Below, piece after piece: positions 24,069 through 35,888 of a DNA stretch of 64,000 nucleotides. Every line of letters starts with the position of its first letter. The first letter of the stretch is position 1. Location of the stretch: positions 958,468 to 1,022,467 of the forward strand of contig VXBM01000219.1 of assembly GCA_013400155.1 (NCBI GenBank), in the 5' to 3' direction. The notes under the pieces were generated by a model that saw only the letters and a program-made list of their open reading frames with translations, was not told where the DNA came from and ran no database searches. The DNA comes from Helopsaltes ochotensis. Its lineage: Eukaryota; Chordata; Aves; Passeriformes; Locustellidae. The translations under genes were made by a program, and so were the position numbers.

Positions 24069-27000
24069 TAAACCTGCTAAAATCTGAAATAAAATAGGGG
24101 GGGTTATGTCTTTGATTTTTGTAATTTATCTCATAAAAGTTTCTAAGAAGGGTTATAGGTTCCAATGCTAACAAACATTTTTCACCCATAGTAACTCTCT
24201 TGTCCATCCTTCTTACCTTGGCTTTTTATATTTATCTTTATATTCCTGTATCTGTAATGAGTTCAGCACAGAAATCATAAGTTTGTGGTGGCAACACCTA
24301 TAACAAAGTGTCAGAATGGATCAAAAGAAATGGAGTAGTATACTGAGGAAAGGTTCTTTGTGCCTCTTACACTTCCTATTCCTCCTGAAAGAATCCAGTC
24401 TAAGGCAGGGGCATCATCTCTTCAGGTATGTTTGATACACTTGCTGTGAGAGTTCAATTTTCCTGGGCTGACCACCAAGCACTTCCACCAGCAGAAATGT
24501 TTATTGAGAAATTAAAGTGGTATAAATTCTGTTTTATTTCTCCTTCTGGAATAACATCAAGTGACTTCATATCTTACAGTGTCAATCCAAACTTGTTAGT
24601 CCTTTAAGAAGCCCTTCTTGGATAACAGCCCAGGATAGCACTATTTTCCAGAGCCAAGAAATAAAGCTTAAATAATTTAAAGTGTGAAAGATAGAAGAAA
24701 AATATTCACATTCTGCCCTACAAATACAAAAAATATTATCAGGCTTTCAGCCAAATGCCATGGTACACTAGAAATGCTTGTGCCACATCTGCATAGTAAT
24801 TTTTAATGCTAAATGGAACTGTTACTGATCATATTTAGTTTGGAAGAGATCAGTAGAGAGTAACTGTGCTCCGTAAAAGCTCAGTCTTATTCTGGAATTC
24901 AAATAACAGTTAAAGATTATGAGGTGGTGGGGTTTTGTGTGTGATTTTTTTTTTCTGCTGAAAAAAGCAGTTAGTTTAAAAAGTCCATTTCCTTTTATCA
25001 AGTATTTCTCTTAGAACTCTTTCGGTTTATGCACATTGTTAGATATTCTCTAGCTCAAGGTAATCTAATAGCCTGCTGCTAGAATATAGAGGCTAGGTTA
25101 ATTACATGGAAGATGAAGACCACAGCTTCAAATCTTTTGTAGTAATTGATGTGACTTATGTTCCATGCAGGTGCCATACCCACCACATTTTCTGAAACCT
25201 TATTCTTCTGGCAGCTTTCAGTGAAATGTTTTTCTAGCTCACTCAGCTGGTAGTGATTCCTCCCATCAAGAGGAAATTCTTCTGAACCCTTATTCTCTAG
25301 TTTTGAAGTGCCAGTTTCTGACCTTGGATTGGAATAAATAGGTATTGTGTGCCTGGTGAAAAAGAATGGGAAAGGCATTGCATCTGAGACATTTGGGTGA
25401 AACTGGAATAACAGAAGTGGAATGACTGTGCTTAAATGAAGTATAACTGTACGGGTTTAGAGGACTAGGGCAGAATTTACTGCTGTTAACTACAGTATGT
25501 AAAATGACCAAGGAGAAGAATGACACTGGTTCAGCCTTTTCATACTTTCTACGTGCTCTGTTACAACTTGTGTAGCCTGGGTCTCCATAGCCCAAACTCC
25601 CTGTGCCCTAAGCTGCAGTAAACACAACAACGGTCTCACCAGGCTGGAACCTATCTCCAAATCCTTCATCCTTGCTCCCAGCTGAAGGCTTCCTATGAAT
25701 CTGATTTGTGCCATTCTACACCGTGACATTCCTTGCACTCCTGGACCTCTTTTCTCACTGTTGGCAAGTTCTGCCCCTGAGTGTTTCAACATCATAACTT
25801 CAGTGGAACTGTCCCTTTGCCTGCAGCTTTCCCATCACCAGTAAATGTTGTTTCTCTCCTAAGAAGATGAGAGGAGTCTTGCTATGGTAGTGATAACGCC
25901 ATATTTAACCCTCGTCTTCCCTGAAAATGGGCAGAAACAGGAATGAGAAAAAACCTCACACCTATTCTGTCAGAGGATTGCTGCCACTGTGTCCACAGCT
26001 GTACTGCCTTTTTTAATCCCATTGGCCTTTTCTTCTTTTGTCCCCAGTGGCTCCACCTCAAGCTGTGCTATTCCTGTGAGCACTGCAAAGGAGACAGCTT
26101 CTATAAGTAGTGAGAAGGGGAAGAGGAAGAGACAACAATGGATTACTTTTTTCTCTTCTTTCTTCCATATTGGCAGCCTTAGGTTTGAGGAATATGGCTC
26201 AGTTTACTGAAAGATGGTTACTAGGCCACTGAGAAGGAGTAGACCTGATTTTTCCTATGTATTAAGTCTGGTATTTCCAGCAGAGGTAAGAAAGAACTAA
26301 TATCACTTTGCAAGGCTCTGCTCAATAGACTACAGCCATGGTTCCCCATGTTGAAAAGGGGTGATCCAAAGTGGAAGAAGTGTGAGGAAGGAATTGTTGT
26401 ATGGTCAGGGAGGTGACCATGCTGTGCAGGAGGATGGGAGCGGGATGTGTGCACAGTGCAGCACTGCACTGAGAGCTGAGTAGCTATGCAATAGTTCTAA
26501 ATTTAAAAGCAATAGGATGGTGTCAGCATCTTCTTGCAGCCAACTGAGCCGTGCTGAGTGGCAGCACTAATTAGCACAGGAGCTCTGCTGTGATAACGCA
26601 AATGTGCAGGACTGAGCAAGTGTGGGTGAGCTGAGGAAGGTGAAGGCACTGCTCCGCTTCAGGCTACCCCAGCTGCACGGCTCAGATCCTGAAAGAGCTT
26701 GGCTTGCATAGCCTACCTGTAGGGAGACACTGTAGGGAGAATCATTTATTGTTCAAAAATACTTAGGTGGGAAAGCATTAGAGAAGGAGAGAGATTAAGT
26801 GAGCTGAAGAGCAGGCTTGGCATAAAAACAAACTGGGAAGGATTTTTTTATTGTTATTTAATTTCGTCTTTTAAAAGGTGATTAGAGAGCTCCAGATGGT
26901 GATATTGGTGATTCTTTCAGAATTAGCATAAATATAAGAATTTCAGAGGGAAAAAATTAAGAAATATTAAAATGAAAAGACAGAACACTTCAGCAGTGTC

Positions 27001-28593
27001 AGTGGTTCTGTTCACTTTAAAGGTGCTTAATAAAGTCTGAAAAAGCTGTGTCAGGTGCCCTGATAGAAGTCTGAATCTTGCTGTATCAAAGCTTTTGTTT
27101 CTATTCTTCCCTCCTCCCCTCTTTAAGTAGTTTTTAGCTCGTCTACTTCAACAGATAGCTTTCCTGAACAGAACTGACAGCAGCTTTTGACATTATAGTA
27201 GTTTCTGCACCCAGTGTGAAACAATCCCAAAATATGAATGCAGTGGTTCACTATTTGTCTCTTTTGGAAGCAATGCTAATTAAAATCTTAACTTGAACAT
27301 TTAATGGCTAATTGTTGAAGAGATGAATGGGAAAAAATACTATGTTTGAAACCCAGAACAGAAATTGCTCCAGGGGGGAAAATGAAAAGGGTAGAAAGGA
27401 GCAATGGTCAGGGAGAAGGGAAGAGGGGAAGGAGAAAGTGTAGCAATGTTAATGGTCCTAAAGGCCATCTCATTTTTATCCTGAATGCTGTAGTGAGGCA
27501 TTTAAGACATTAGAAAATGAACTTTCACAGTTAAACATTAGAAATAGAATGAAATTACACAGTTCCACAAGAATGAGAATTATCTGTGTGTAGCCTGTTG
27601 AGGTCTCTTCTCTTCTTTTGTACCAAAACCAGCAGAAAATAATTGAAATATTTGAAATTTGGGATTTTATGTTGGCTTAGTTTGACACTGAGAGAGGACA
27701 TCACCTGCTCTCTTTGAAAATCTGAAGTTTGTTTCTCCTTTCCAAGAAGTTTTCCAGGGGAAATTGCAAAGGTTCTGGTATTTCACTTGATCTGAAGCCT
27801 TTAATTAGAGTCAGACATGAGGCTGAAAGGTGCCTTCAACCACCCAAGGTCATAAATGCCCAGAAGAAATACAGCCTTCACTCCGTGCACTGTGAGTCCT
27901 AGAGCAGATCTCATTTGTCTGTACTGACAATCAGAAATAAAACAGTTCACTTGGTTTTTAAAATCCATACCAAAAAGCGGGTATGCATTGTAGCATTTAA
28001 TGTGTGGCCATAAATTAATGTGGAGAAGGGAAAGTGATAATCCACCTGAGATAAACTTCTCTATAGGCTACCACAACCTCATTTTTATGCAGATTTGATT
28101 CAAATCTTCATAAAATGATGAGCTATTTCAGATACCATGTAAACCAAGACTTGATTATTTGCACATCAGTCCAGACAGGGCAGAAAAGAGGAATTCTCTC
28201 ATTTAAAAAAAAAAAAAAAGTTAATCTTACCTTCACAGTTTTTGAATCTCTGCTCGAAAAAGAAAATAAAGAGAGCACAATCAATTAGCTTTTTATAACC
28301 AAAGATAACTGTGAAGGAACTAAATCATGCACTTGATCTCTCTGCCAAAAGCAAGTTGAAAGGTATGTTTTCTTCAGAATAGGGAAAGTGACATTTCAGA
28401 AATAGTGTTACTTCCACCTTTCATCCTCTCTTCCCCTTTGTCGAGAGAATAGACAAATCAAGACCAGATCTAAAGAAATATACAAGTATGGAGCTGATAG
28501 AAGCCTTCTTTAAAGCAAAACAGGTGCAAAGAAGAAACTCTGGAGTGTTATTATTCAAGTATTTTTTCTATACTTCTTTTTCACAGGCAAATT
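24069..28593. other. Unassigned non-coding DNA
   Basis: No gene is recognised. The stretch holds a short G/T run at 24925-24956, GC-richer patches at about 25540-25830 and 26380-26720 of unknown origin, a GA-rich run near 27375-27440, and an A15 run at about 28205-28219. None of the frames resembles a known protein. Confidence 0.5.
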
Positions 28594-28790
28594 TGGGTTG
28601 GTGGGGGTTTTTTCTGGGTTTGGTATTTCTTTTTTGTTGTTGTTTTGTTGGNNNNNNNNNNNNNNNNNNNNNNNNNNNNNNNNNNNNNNNNNNNNNNNNN
28701 NNNNNNNNNNNNNNNNNNNNNNNNNNNNNNNGTTGTTTGTTTCTTTTTCTGTTTTTTTGGTTTGGTTTGGTTTGGGTTTGTTTTTTTTTT
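28594..28790 (+). repeat. G/T-rich tract interrupted by an assembly gap
   Basis: The sequence is G/T-rich on both sides of a run of N: (GTT)n and T-runs before it, and repeated TTTGG units and T-runs after it. The gap falls in the middle of the tract, so the unresolved bases are probably more of the same. Confidence 0.9.
28652..28731. other. Assembly gap (80 N)
   Basis: Eighty consecutive N characters. Open frames drawn across them are artefacts. The true length of the missing sequence is unknown. Confidence 1.
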
Positions 28791-31700
28791 CCCTCAGAAA
28801 CAGTGGTTAAGTCTCTACCAAAACTTTGGTAAGAATATATATGAAGATCAAACTGGAAGTGGTGCTGTGGTATTTTGTTCTCTCTTAAGCCTTATAATTT
28901 GAATTAATAGGGTCTTGGTATATAAGCAGGTGAGAGTGACTTGAAAGCTGCAGATTACATCTATGAAAGGAAAGGATGGCAGGCAAATTTTTTACCTGCA
29001 GCTGGTCATGAACTATTCGTGGTCTTGTTAAAACTCTGCCCTTGGTGAGTCTGGCAGCCCTCTGTAAGTGGGAAAATAATTAAGTTCATTTAAAGTTGAT
29101 AGCTAGAAAATTAACATGCTGAATCTGGAAAATATTGAAGAGGAAACCCAGATTACATGATCCGTGTTTTCCTCTATGTAGTCTGGGTATGCAAGTTCTA
29201 TTTTTCAAAGTGTGGAGGTGAAACAAACTGAGACCTGTTCATTACTAACTACTATCAGAGTAAGTAAGAGACTGTACCCAGATTATGTTTGCTGGGTAGA
29301 ATAAGAACAAGGGCAGGAAGAAAGCTAACATTTCCCTGTCAGACTATGTTCATGGATTATCATCATCTAGAAAAACCCCACAGGAGTTCACTACTTCAAA
29401 TATCCAAATTAATGCATTCTGGTCACTGGATGCAATTCCGCTTCCCCAACAAATCAGATCTTAAACAATTACAACCTCAATACTTCACATGGATATATTC
29501 CTGCAGTTTGATTGAATAGCCTCCTCTCTTTCCAGTAGGAAAATGCTTAAAAACTGATGGTAAAAGGTTCCAGTAAAAGGCATTTGAAATCCCTTGCGAC
29601 TCTCTTCCCTTGTTTTCAATATATGATAATTTCCTTCTTGCTTGGAAAGATTTAATTTCAAATTCATTCCATATTGGTTAGTAACAGATATTGTATGATA
29701 ATACTTTGCTCTCTTTCCCCATGAATAGAGCAAATAGGAGGTGGTAAGGACTTCTATTTCACTCACTTTCTTCGGAGGGCCCAACCTTTTGAAATAATTT
29801 AGTTGTTTTGCACTAAAAGCTCATTCAATCCTTTCATTCCTCCACACAGGCTGTGGAGTTCTCACATTGTCTGAGTGCCACTTATAGTTGAAGAGAAGTA
29901 AAAATCAACTAGTTCCTTGGAGAAGACCCTTCTGACCCCAGTGTTGCTAAAGATGTGAAACAATGACTGGCACTCAGACTAGAGCATCACATGGCTGATC
30001 CATACATCCCTGGGCTATTGTCTTGCAATGAAATTTGGTGCAACACCAATACTCTGAAGTGTGGTACCAACTCATGTAATCAACATTTTTCTGTTCAGAT
30101 GCATCCCGTAGCTCTATATACAAATATACTATGAGATGAGGAAATGCTTCTTAAGGTATAAAATAACTTTTAGGTCAAGAACATGCTGCGTTTCTGTACC
30201 AGAAATGCTATTCTGGGTAACCTGCATCTCTAGATTACTTTAGCTAATACAACTATGGAAGAAAGTGAAATTGTGAAATGAGGGTTGAATCAAACATGCA
30301 GAGATGCTTGAGGATTATTACAGGAGTGAGAAAGTCCTAGTCCTTAGGAGACTGGTCATTAAATTACCCCGGCTTTCCAGTATGTAACTGCCTCCAGCCT
30401 GCCTTGTTCCACAGAAACTGAAGACTTTAAGTCTTCTGACTTAAAGTCTTTAAAAGGTGTTGAGGTTAATACAAGATAACAGAGGTAAGAATGAGCAAAA
30501 GCCATACAAAACCTTGTGGACTACACAGTATCTGTTTTCTCACTTTCCTGTCTTCTCCCTAAGTGTTTTGCAAGCTACTGCAACTTCTTTATTCTCTCTT
30601 CCTGTGATTCCTCTCTTGTTTGAAAACTTGTCTGTATCCCTGGCTTGACTTGTCTCCAAAACTGTGTGTGCTTGGGAACCCAGTACTGTGCCATAAAACT
30701 CTTTTATGTTTGCTGCATTTCTGATAGCAGTTATGTAATTGCAGCAACATGATTTTTACATTGATAACTCACGCTCAAGGTGAATAAAATCCTTTCAAAA
30801 GGCAGATTTGGGTTAAGAAAAACAATAGACTATCTTGGCAAGATATTGTTGGTTACATATTTTGTATTCTAAGAAATTTTCTGCCACTTCAGAAGCAATG
30901 AGTGGACACAAGAAACACAGTGTAAAAATTGGAGAAGTGTGTGATATCACTTACAATCCGCTTTAATAGGCACCAGAGCTACCCGGTATGAATTATATTA
31001 GTCTCGTGGCTTTTGTGTGAAGCCTTGTCCAGAACATTTCTGGCTTTACACGATATTGCCCAATCTAGCTGTGTCTCAGTTTCTCCTCAGGTTCCAAGCC
31101 CATTCACCCCAGACACAGAGGAAGGGAGGGCTGAAGCTGATTGTGATATTCTGCCTTGAGACACATAAATCCAAAAGGTTTAACACCTGAGCTGGCACAT
31201 TCAGGGTCGTCACATAAGAAAGTGAGGTGTTACTATCCCCTTTGTGATGTTACTTGGTCTCCCCGACTGTACCTGTGTGATGTTGAGATGCTGAAGGTGG
31301 GTCAGAGCAGAGCTCACTGCAGTCTCCAGGTGTGCAGTGTGTGTACGGCCTCTGTTCGAGGTTCTTTGCTGCCTCTAAGTCGTACTAGCTCAGCATGGCT
31401 ATAACTGCTAGAGACTCAGCTCTGCCATGAGTGACATCAGAACATTCAGAGGAGAGAAAGATCTAACCTTTCTTCTTCTACCAATACCAGCACAAAGAAC
31501 TTGATTGTATCAACGGAGTGGAAACTATTGTCCCCTGCTGAACACACTCAATCACGGCCACTGATTTTTATGAGTGTTTCTGCTGACCCTCTTTCCCAGA
31601 TGGAACCTTGTGTTCCATCAAATTTTATTTTTCATTATTTTTCTGTTAACTGTTTGATATTGTCAGCCGCAGAATTTTCCTCCCTCACTACTTAGAACAT

Positions 31701-31810
31701 GGGATTCCCTGCTAGGCCACACTTTCTACAACATTTTTACTCCTCACAGTCTCAATAGTGTCAGGTTGTCAAAACAAATAAAACTTTTGCAACACATTCC
31801 TGAAGAGGTG
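28791..31810. other. Unassigned non-coding DNA
   Basis: No gene or transposon is recognised. It holds the perfect hairpin at 30421-30450, listed separately. All frames are at most 100 codons with no recognisable domain. Confidence 0.55.
30421..30450. repeat. Perfect 13-bp inverted repeat (hairpin)
   Basis: The left arm 30421-30433 (aagactttaagtc) is the exact reverse complement of the right arm 30438-30450, with a 4-nt loop (ttct). It is the longest-armed perfect hairpin I found. No adjacent gene or RNA feature explains it. Confidence 0.92.
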
Positions 31811-31886
31811 TTTTCCTTTTTTTCCTCTTTCTTGGTTTTTTTTTGTAGTTGTTGTTGTTGGTTTTTTGGTTTGGTTTTTTTTTTTA
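31811..31886 (+). repeat. T- and G/T-rich low-complexity tract
   Basis: A pyrimidine-rich start (ttttcctttttttcc) leads into GTT units and TTTGG units on the plus strand. It has the same texture as the tract at 15634. Confidence 0.9.
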
Positions 31887-34800
31887 TATGTGAGGAAGGT
31901 TAAATCAGGTAACAGCTACAATAGAAGTGCTACTTAGGAAACTTAACTGTTATCTAGCATGGGTGCAGGATGTCAGCTGGCTCCACGCTGTCCTTTAAAC
32001 TTTGAGGTCTCAAGATGTACAGTCACCCACTGAGAAGCTTAGAAAGGTGTTTTACTAACTTATCATTTGGTTATATCAATGTAAGTAGTGCCATCAGGAT
32101 TGAAAGTGCATTTAACATATTTTCTGAGGCATTTATATCCTCTTTTCTTTGAGCAAGTTTCATCTGAAACTGAAGGTCTTAAGGTTATGGTCTTACTAAG
32201 TTAAGCCCTGGCTCTACAAATAATTTCCTTTTAAAAAGGTTATTAATTCAATTCCACCATCCCCAGTGTTGAAGGAGAAGGCATTGCTCAAGCAGTCTCC
32301 CTTTAACACTCAGTTTAAGCCAGTTGGACAGTGTATCCAGTAAACATCAGGTGCAGCCTTTTCTATCATTTCCACTTCATCTTACTGTAATTGGACCACT
32401 GATCTAGTGTGTGAATTTTTCGATCACTGTTTCTTTTGTCAAGCTGGCTTATGAAACTACTTGCAGTAACAATTCCCTTGTGATTCTGACTACATACCTC
32501 TGCCCATTCCAAGGTTTCACTGGTGAAGCATGGAATCTGCTTGCCTGAGCCTAGTAGGAGGGCACAGGGCAATTATCAAGATAAAAGTTGTATTGCTGCA
32601 CTGTGGTAATTGATAAACATTGTATTTTATTTAAAACTGACAAAAAAAAATACAATTTGTGTAACTATAAGTTAGCACTCAACAGTGTGCACAGGGATAT
32701 TGCCTATAAACAAGACATCACAGCTGTGGTTCTACTCTCCTCTCATCCCAGATGTTTCCCTACAGCTTCATGTCTGGCTGGGGACACCTCGTAGCAATTT
32801 ACAGCAGCTGAGCCAAAAGATGTGTAACAGAAGACAGAAATATTGGAAATTAGAAACTAGGGGGCATGTAGTGCAGCAAGCTGTGTAGTACATGTACATG
32901 AACATCTCTGATATTTGATGACACTAATCAGGCTACAATTCCTATACAGATTCTGCATTTGCAGACTTAAAAAAAAAAAAAATCCCCTGTGCACATGAAA
33001 ATTCCAATTGTCATAGGCAAAGTTAGAACCTTCCCACTGCTGACAAATACAAAACACTGACTTGTGGAATCACCCACATTCTAAAATAAGCTTCCCCTCT
33101 GTGACTGTGTGTTTATGTGTGTTAGCCCTTGAAAATTTCTTCTTGAGACCAATGGGCATTTCTGATGCATTCCCCTATGGCCCATTGAGTCTCAGGAGCG
33201 TATTTAAAGACCTTACTAAACTTCTCTTTTGGGCATGCCCCAGAGACAATTCTCAAATGCTCCCAGCTTCTCAAATACTCTAAGTAATCTGAGCTCATTC
33301 TCTGTGCCTCAGTGATGATTAATTCCATCCCATTTTTAAGTCTGACCTACATTTTGGCTTCAGCCTTTCAACCTTCATTTTTTAGGCACAGAGCATTTTT
33401 TCTTCAAATGGGAAAAAAGGTGCTTTTATTGATTATCTTTTCACTCAAATACCTGTAACTTTTGTTTAGTTAGAAAAAAAATATTTCTAGACTACCAATA
33501 AGATCTGTGTTTTAGACAATTATTCAAACAGTTTGGTGAGTTGTACCCACCAGGAAGGACGTCAACATTTGTATTTGGGAACTTTGATTTTCCTGCACGG
33601 TGATTAGTGAAAAAGTGAATGAATCAGAATTATATGGGAGAGTCCCACAGTCATCAGCTGGGATCTGGCAAGTGTCTGGAACACAAGGCTGATCACAGGA
33701 AATCCAAAAGACTTCCTGTGGTACATGCCAAGAGTGAGATCTGATTAGTTTTAAAGCAGTGGCTGAGATAGAACTTTTAGTTCACATTGGGCTGGTTTTA
33801 GATTGCCCTTTCTTGGGCTACCCTTTACTTGAACAAAATTAGCCTCTCCTAATAATACTCTTTTCTAGTAGGATCTAAGGTTGATAAGTCAGTTATGATG
33901 GGGGGAATCATTAGAAGGAAAGGAAAAAATACTGAATTAACTTTTCTTGCACAAATTCCAATTATTTCATTTCTGTATTTTATTTTATGTTGTTTACAAA
34001 AATTGTTACTAGGCATGATGGAGCTTATGCTTAATTCTGTCATTAGTGATGTGCAAAATTTGCTGCTATCACTCACATTTCCAGACACTTTTACTGCAGA
34101 AAATGGAAGATAATTGGTACTTCAGGCAGGCCACAAATCTTTCCTGGCAGCTGTGTACCACTCACAGTACAGTGATTGCAAAAATTAGTTAATTCAAGAG
34201 GAATATGATATTCCTTGAGCCTTGGCATAAATCTCTCCAAATTCTGCAGGCATTAGTGCCATCAAGTTAAAAGATAGATTTCCATCAGCCTGCTTTAGTC
34301 TGTGTGTTCCTCCTGATTTAGATGCCACTTTTCTAAAACTGATATATATTGCCTGTTAAGTCCTCCAGAAGAGTCTGAATAACAGGAATCAGGAATATTG
34401 GGCTAGTCTGTTGCTTTTATTTACCGATCTTCTTGGGGTTGTAAATTCCAAACTGCTGGTGTTTTCTACTTCATTACCTTTGCAAATGAAAACTAATGAG
34501 GGTGCCGTGTTTATGTATTGATATGAGTCTAACTTTTTGTACATTTGTGACGCTTTTCTATTTTAGTGTTAAGGAAATGAGGTTAAAAATTTCTCTAAAA
34601 AACCTAAATTTTTTTTTCCAATGTTCACCCCAAGAGAGTTCATCTAGATTTGATACGATTGTCCATGCAACCTTGTGTTCATAAACTTTTACCAAATGTT
34701 GTACTTCAAACATCATTAATGTCCATATTTTTATGACAAACCCAAGCTTCAAGAAGACAATACAAGATGCACCAGTATTTTCAGACCAATTAAAATCTCT

Positions 34801-35826
34801 TTAATGTGGAACATTGCCCGTGCAAAGTCTCAGATGAGGAGATTTCAGAAAAAACCCCAAATCTATTGTTGCAGCATACCTGCATGTGGAACTTTGACTC
34901 TGCCTAAGTCACTCAGACCTCTTCCACTTCTTGTGGACCAGGAGTTAACTTCAGGATGATACTTGCATATGGTATAATTGTAGTCAAGTGTGTATGTTTT
35001 GTCTACAATTCTGAGAACAAGCAAAACAGTACAGTCTATTTGGAGGGGTAAGTCTAAACTGAGTTAATAATGCAAATAGAACAACTGAATGAGGGAGGAA
35101 GATTCGCTCTGAGAAAGCTCATCTTACTTGCTGACTGAACTAGTTTGCTACTAACTAAAAGGGGAACAAATCTGTGAGCCAAACAGTGCCACTGTTGTGA
35201 TTTTTTTTTACTTTACAGAAATTAATGTCAAAGATTATGATATTCAAGTGAGGTAAGGACTGAATTCCTTGGTTGGTTGGTTCATTTGGATGGGGTTTTT
35301 GTGATAACACAGTACTCTATAATAGTGTTGTTATTCTATTACATAGAAGAAAATGAGTTTCATTGTTAAAGCTATGGAATTATGGCTTTGTTGTGAATTT
35401 TGGCAGAATGTTGAGAAATTGTATTTTCAAGAAAAGTAACTACTTTGCACAGCAAAACTGTCGTTACAATAAACCATCACAGCTGGCAAAATTCAAAATT
35501 TGCACTCTTCACAGAGTCGTATTTTTTTTTTACTGAACTGGAACTGAGAGCAAGAGAATGGAGGGCAAGCTGAAGACAGGAGATGACTCTCATACACCAT
35601 TGCAAAGTGAGAAAATAGCAAGGCTTCAGATGTTGGACTGAAAGAGATTCTCATAAAGACCTGTTCCTGGCTAGCACAGGAAATATAATCACACTCATTC
35701 CCATGAAAACGCCCATCTTGGAACATGCAATTATGAACATGAAAACTAGAATTAAGAATTTTGGCCTACTCTAGTTGAACTCATATTGAAAGCAAATGTA
35801 CAGGAAGATTTATAGCGCAGTCCTGA
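31887..35826. other. Unassigned non-coding DNA
   Basis: No gene or interspersed repeat is recognised. Short A-runs lie near 32640 and 32969. Open frames are short and overlap in several phases. Confidence 0.5.
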
Positions 35827-35888
35827 GGTTTTTTTGGTTTGTTGTGTTTTTCTGTTTTTTTTTTTTCCTTTTCTTTATTTTTTCCCCA
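35827..35888 (+). repeat. T-rich tract followed by a splice-acceptor-like AG
   Basis: This T-rich tract with some G ends in ttttccccagcag. It is a simple-sequence tract, but its 3' edge has the form of a strong vertebrate 3' splice site (polypyrimidine then CAG at 35887-35889 or 35890-35892). Whether it is used cannot be told from the sequence. Confidence 0.75.

Noticed and set aside
28488..28902. Open frames running through the N block
   Set aside because: They cross an assembly gap and a simple tract, so the frame is meaningless.
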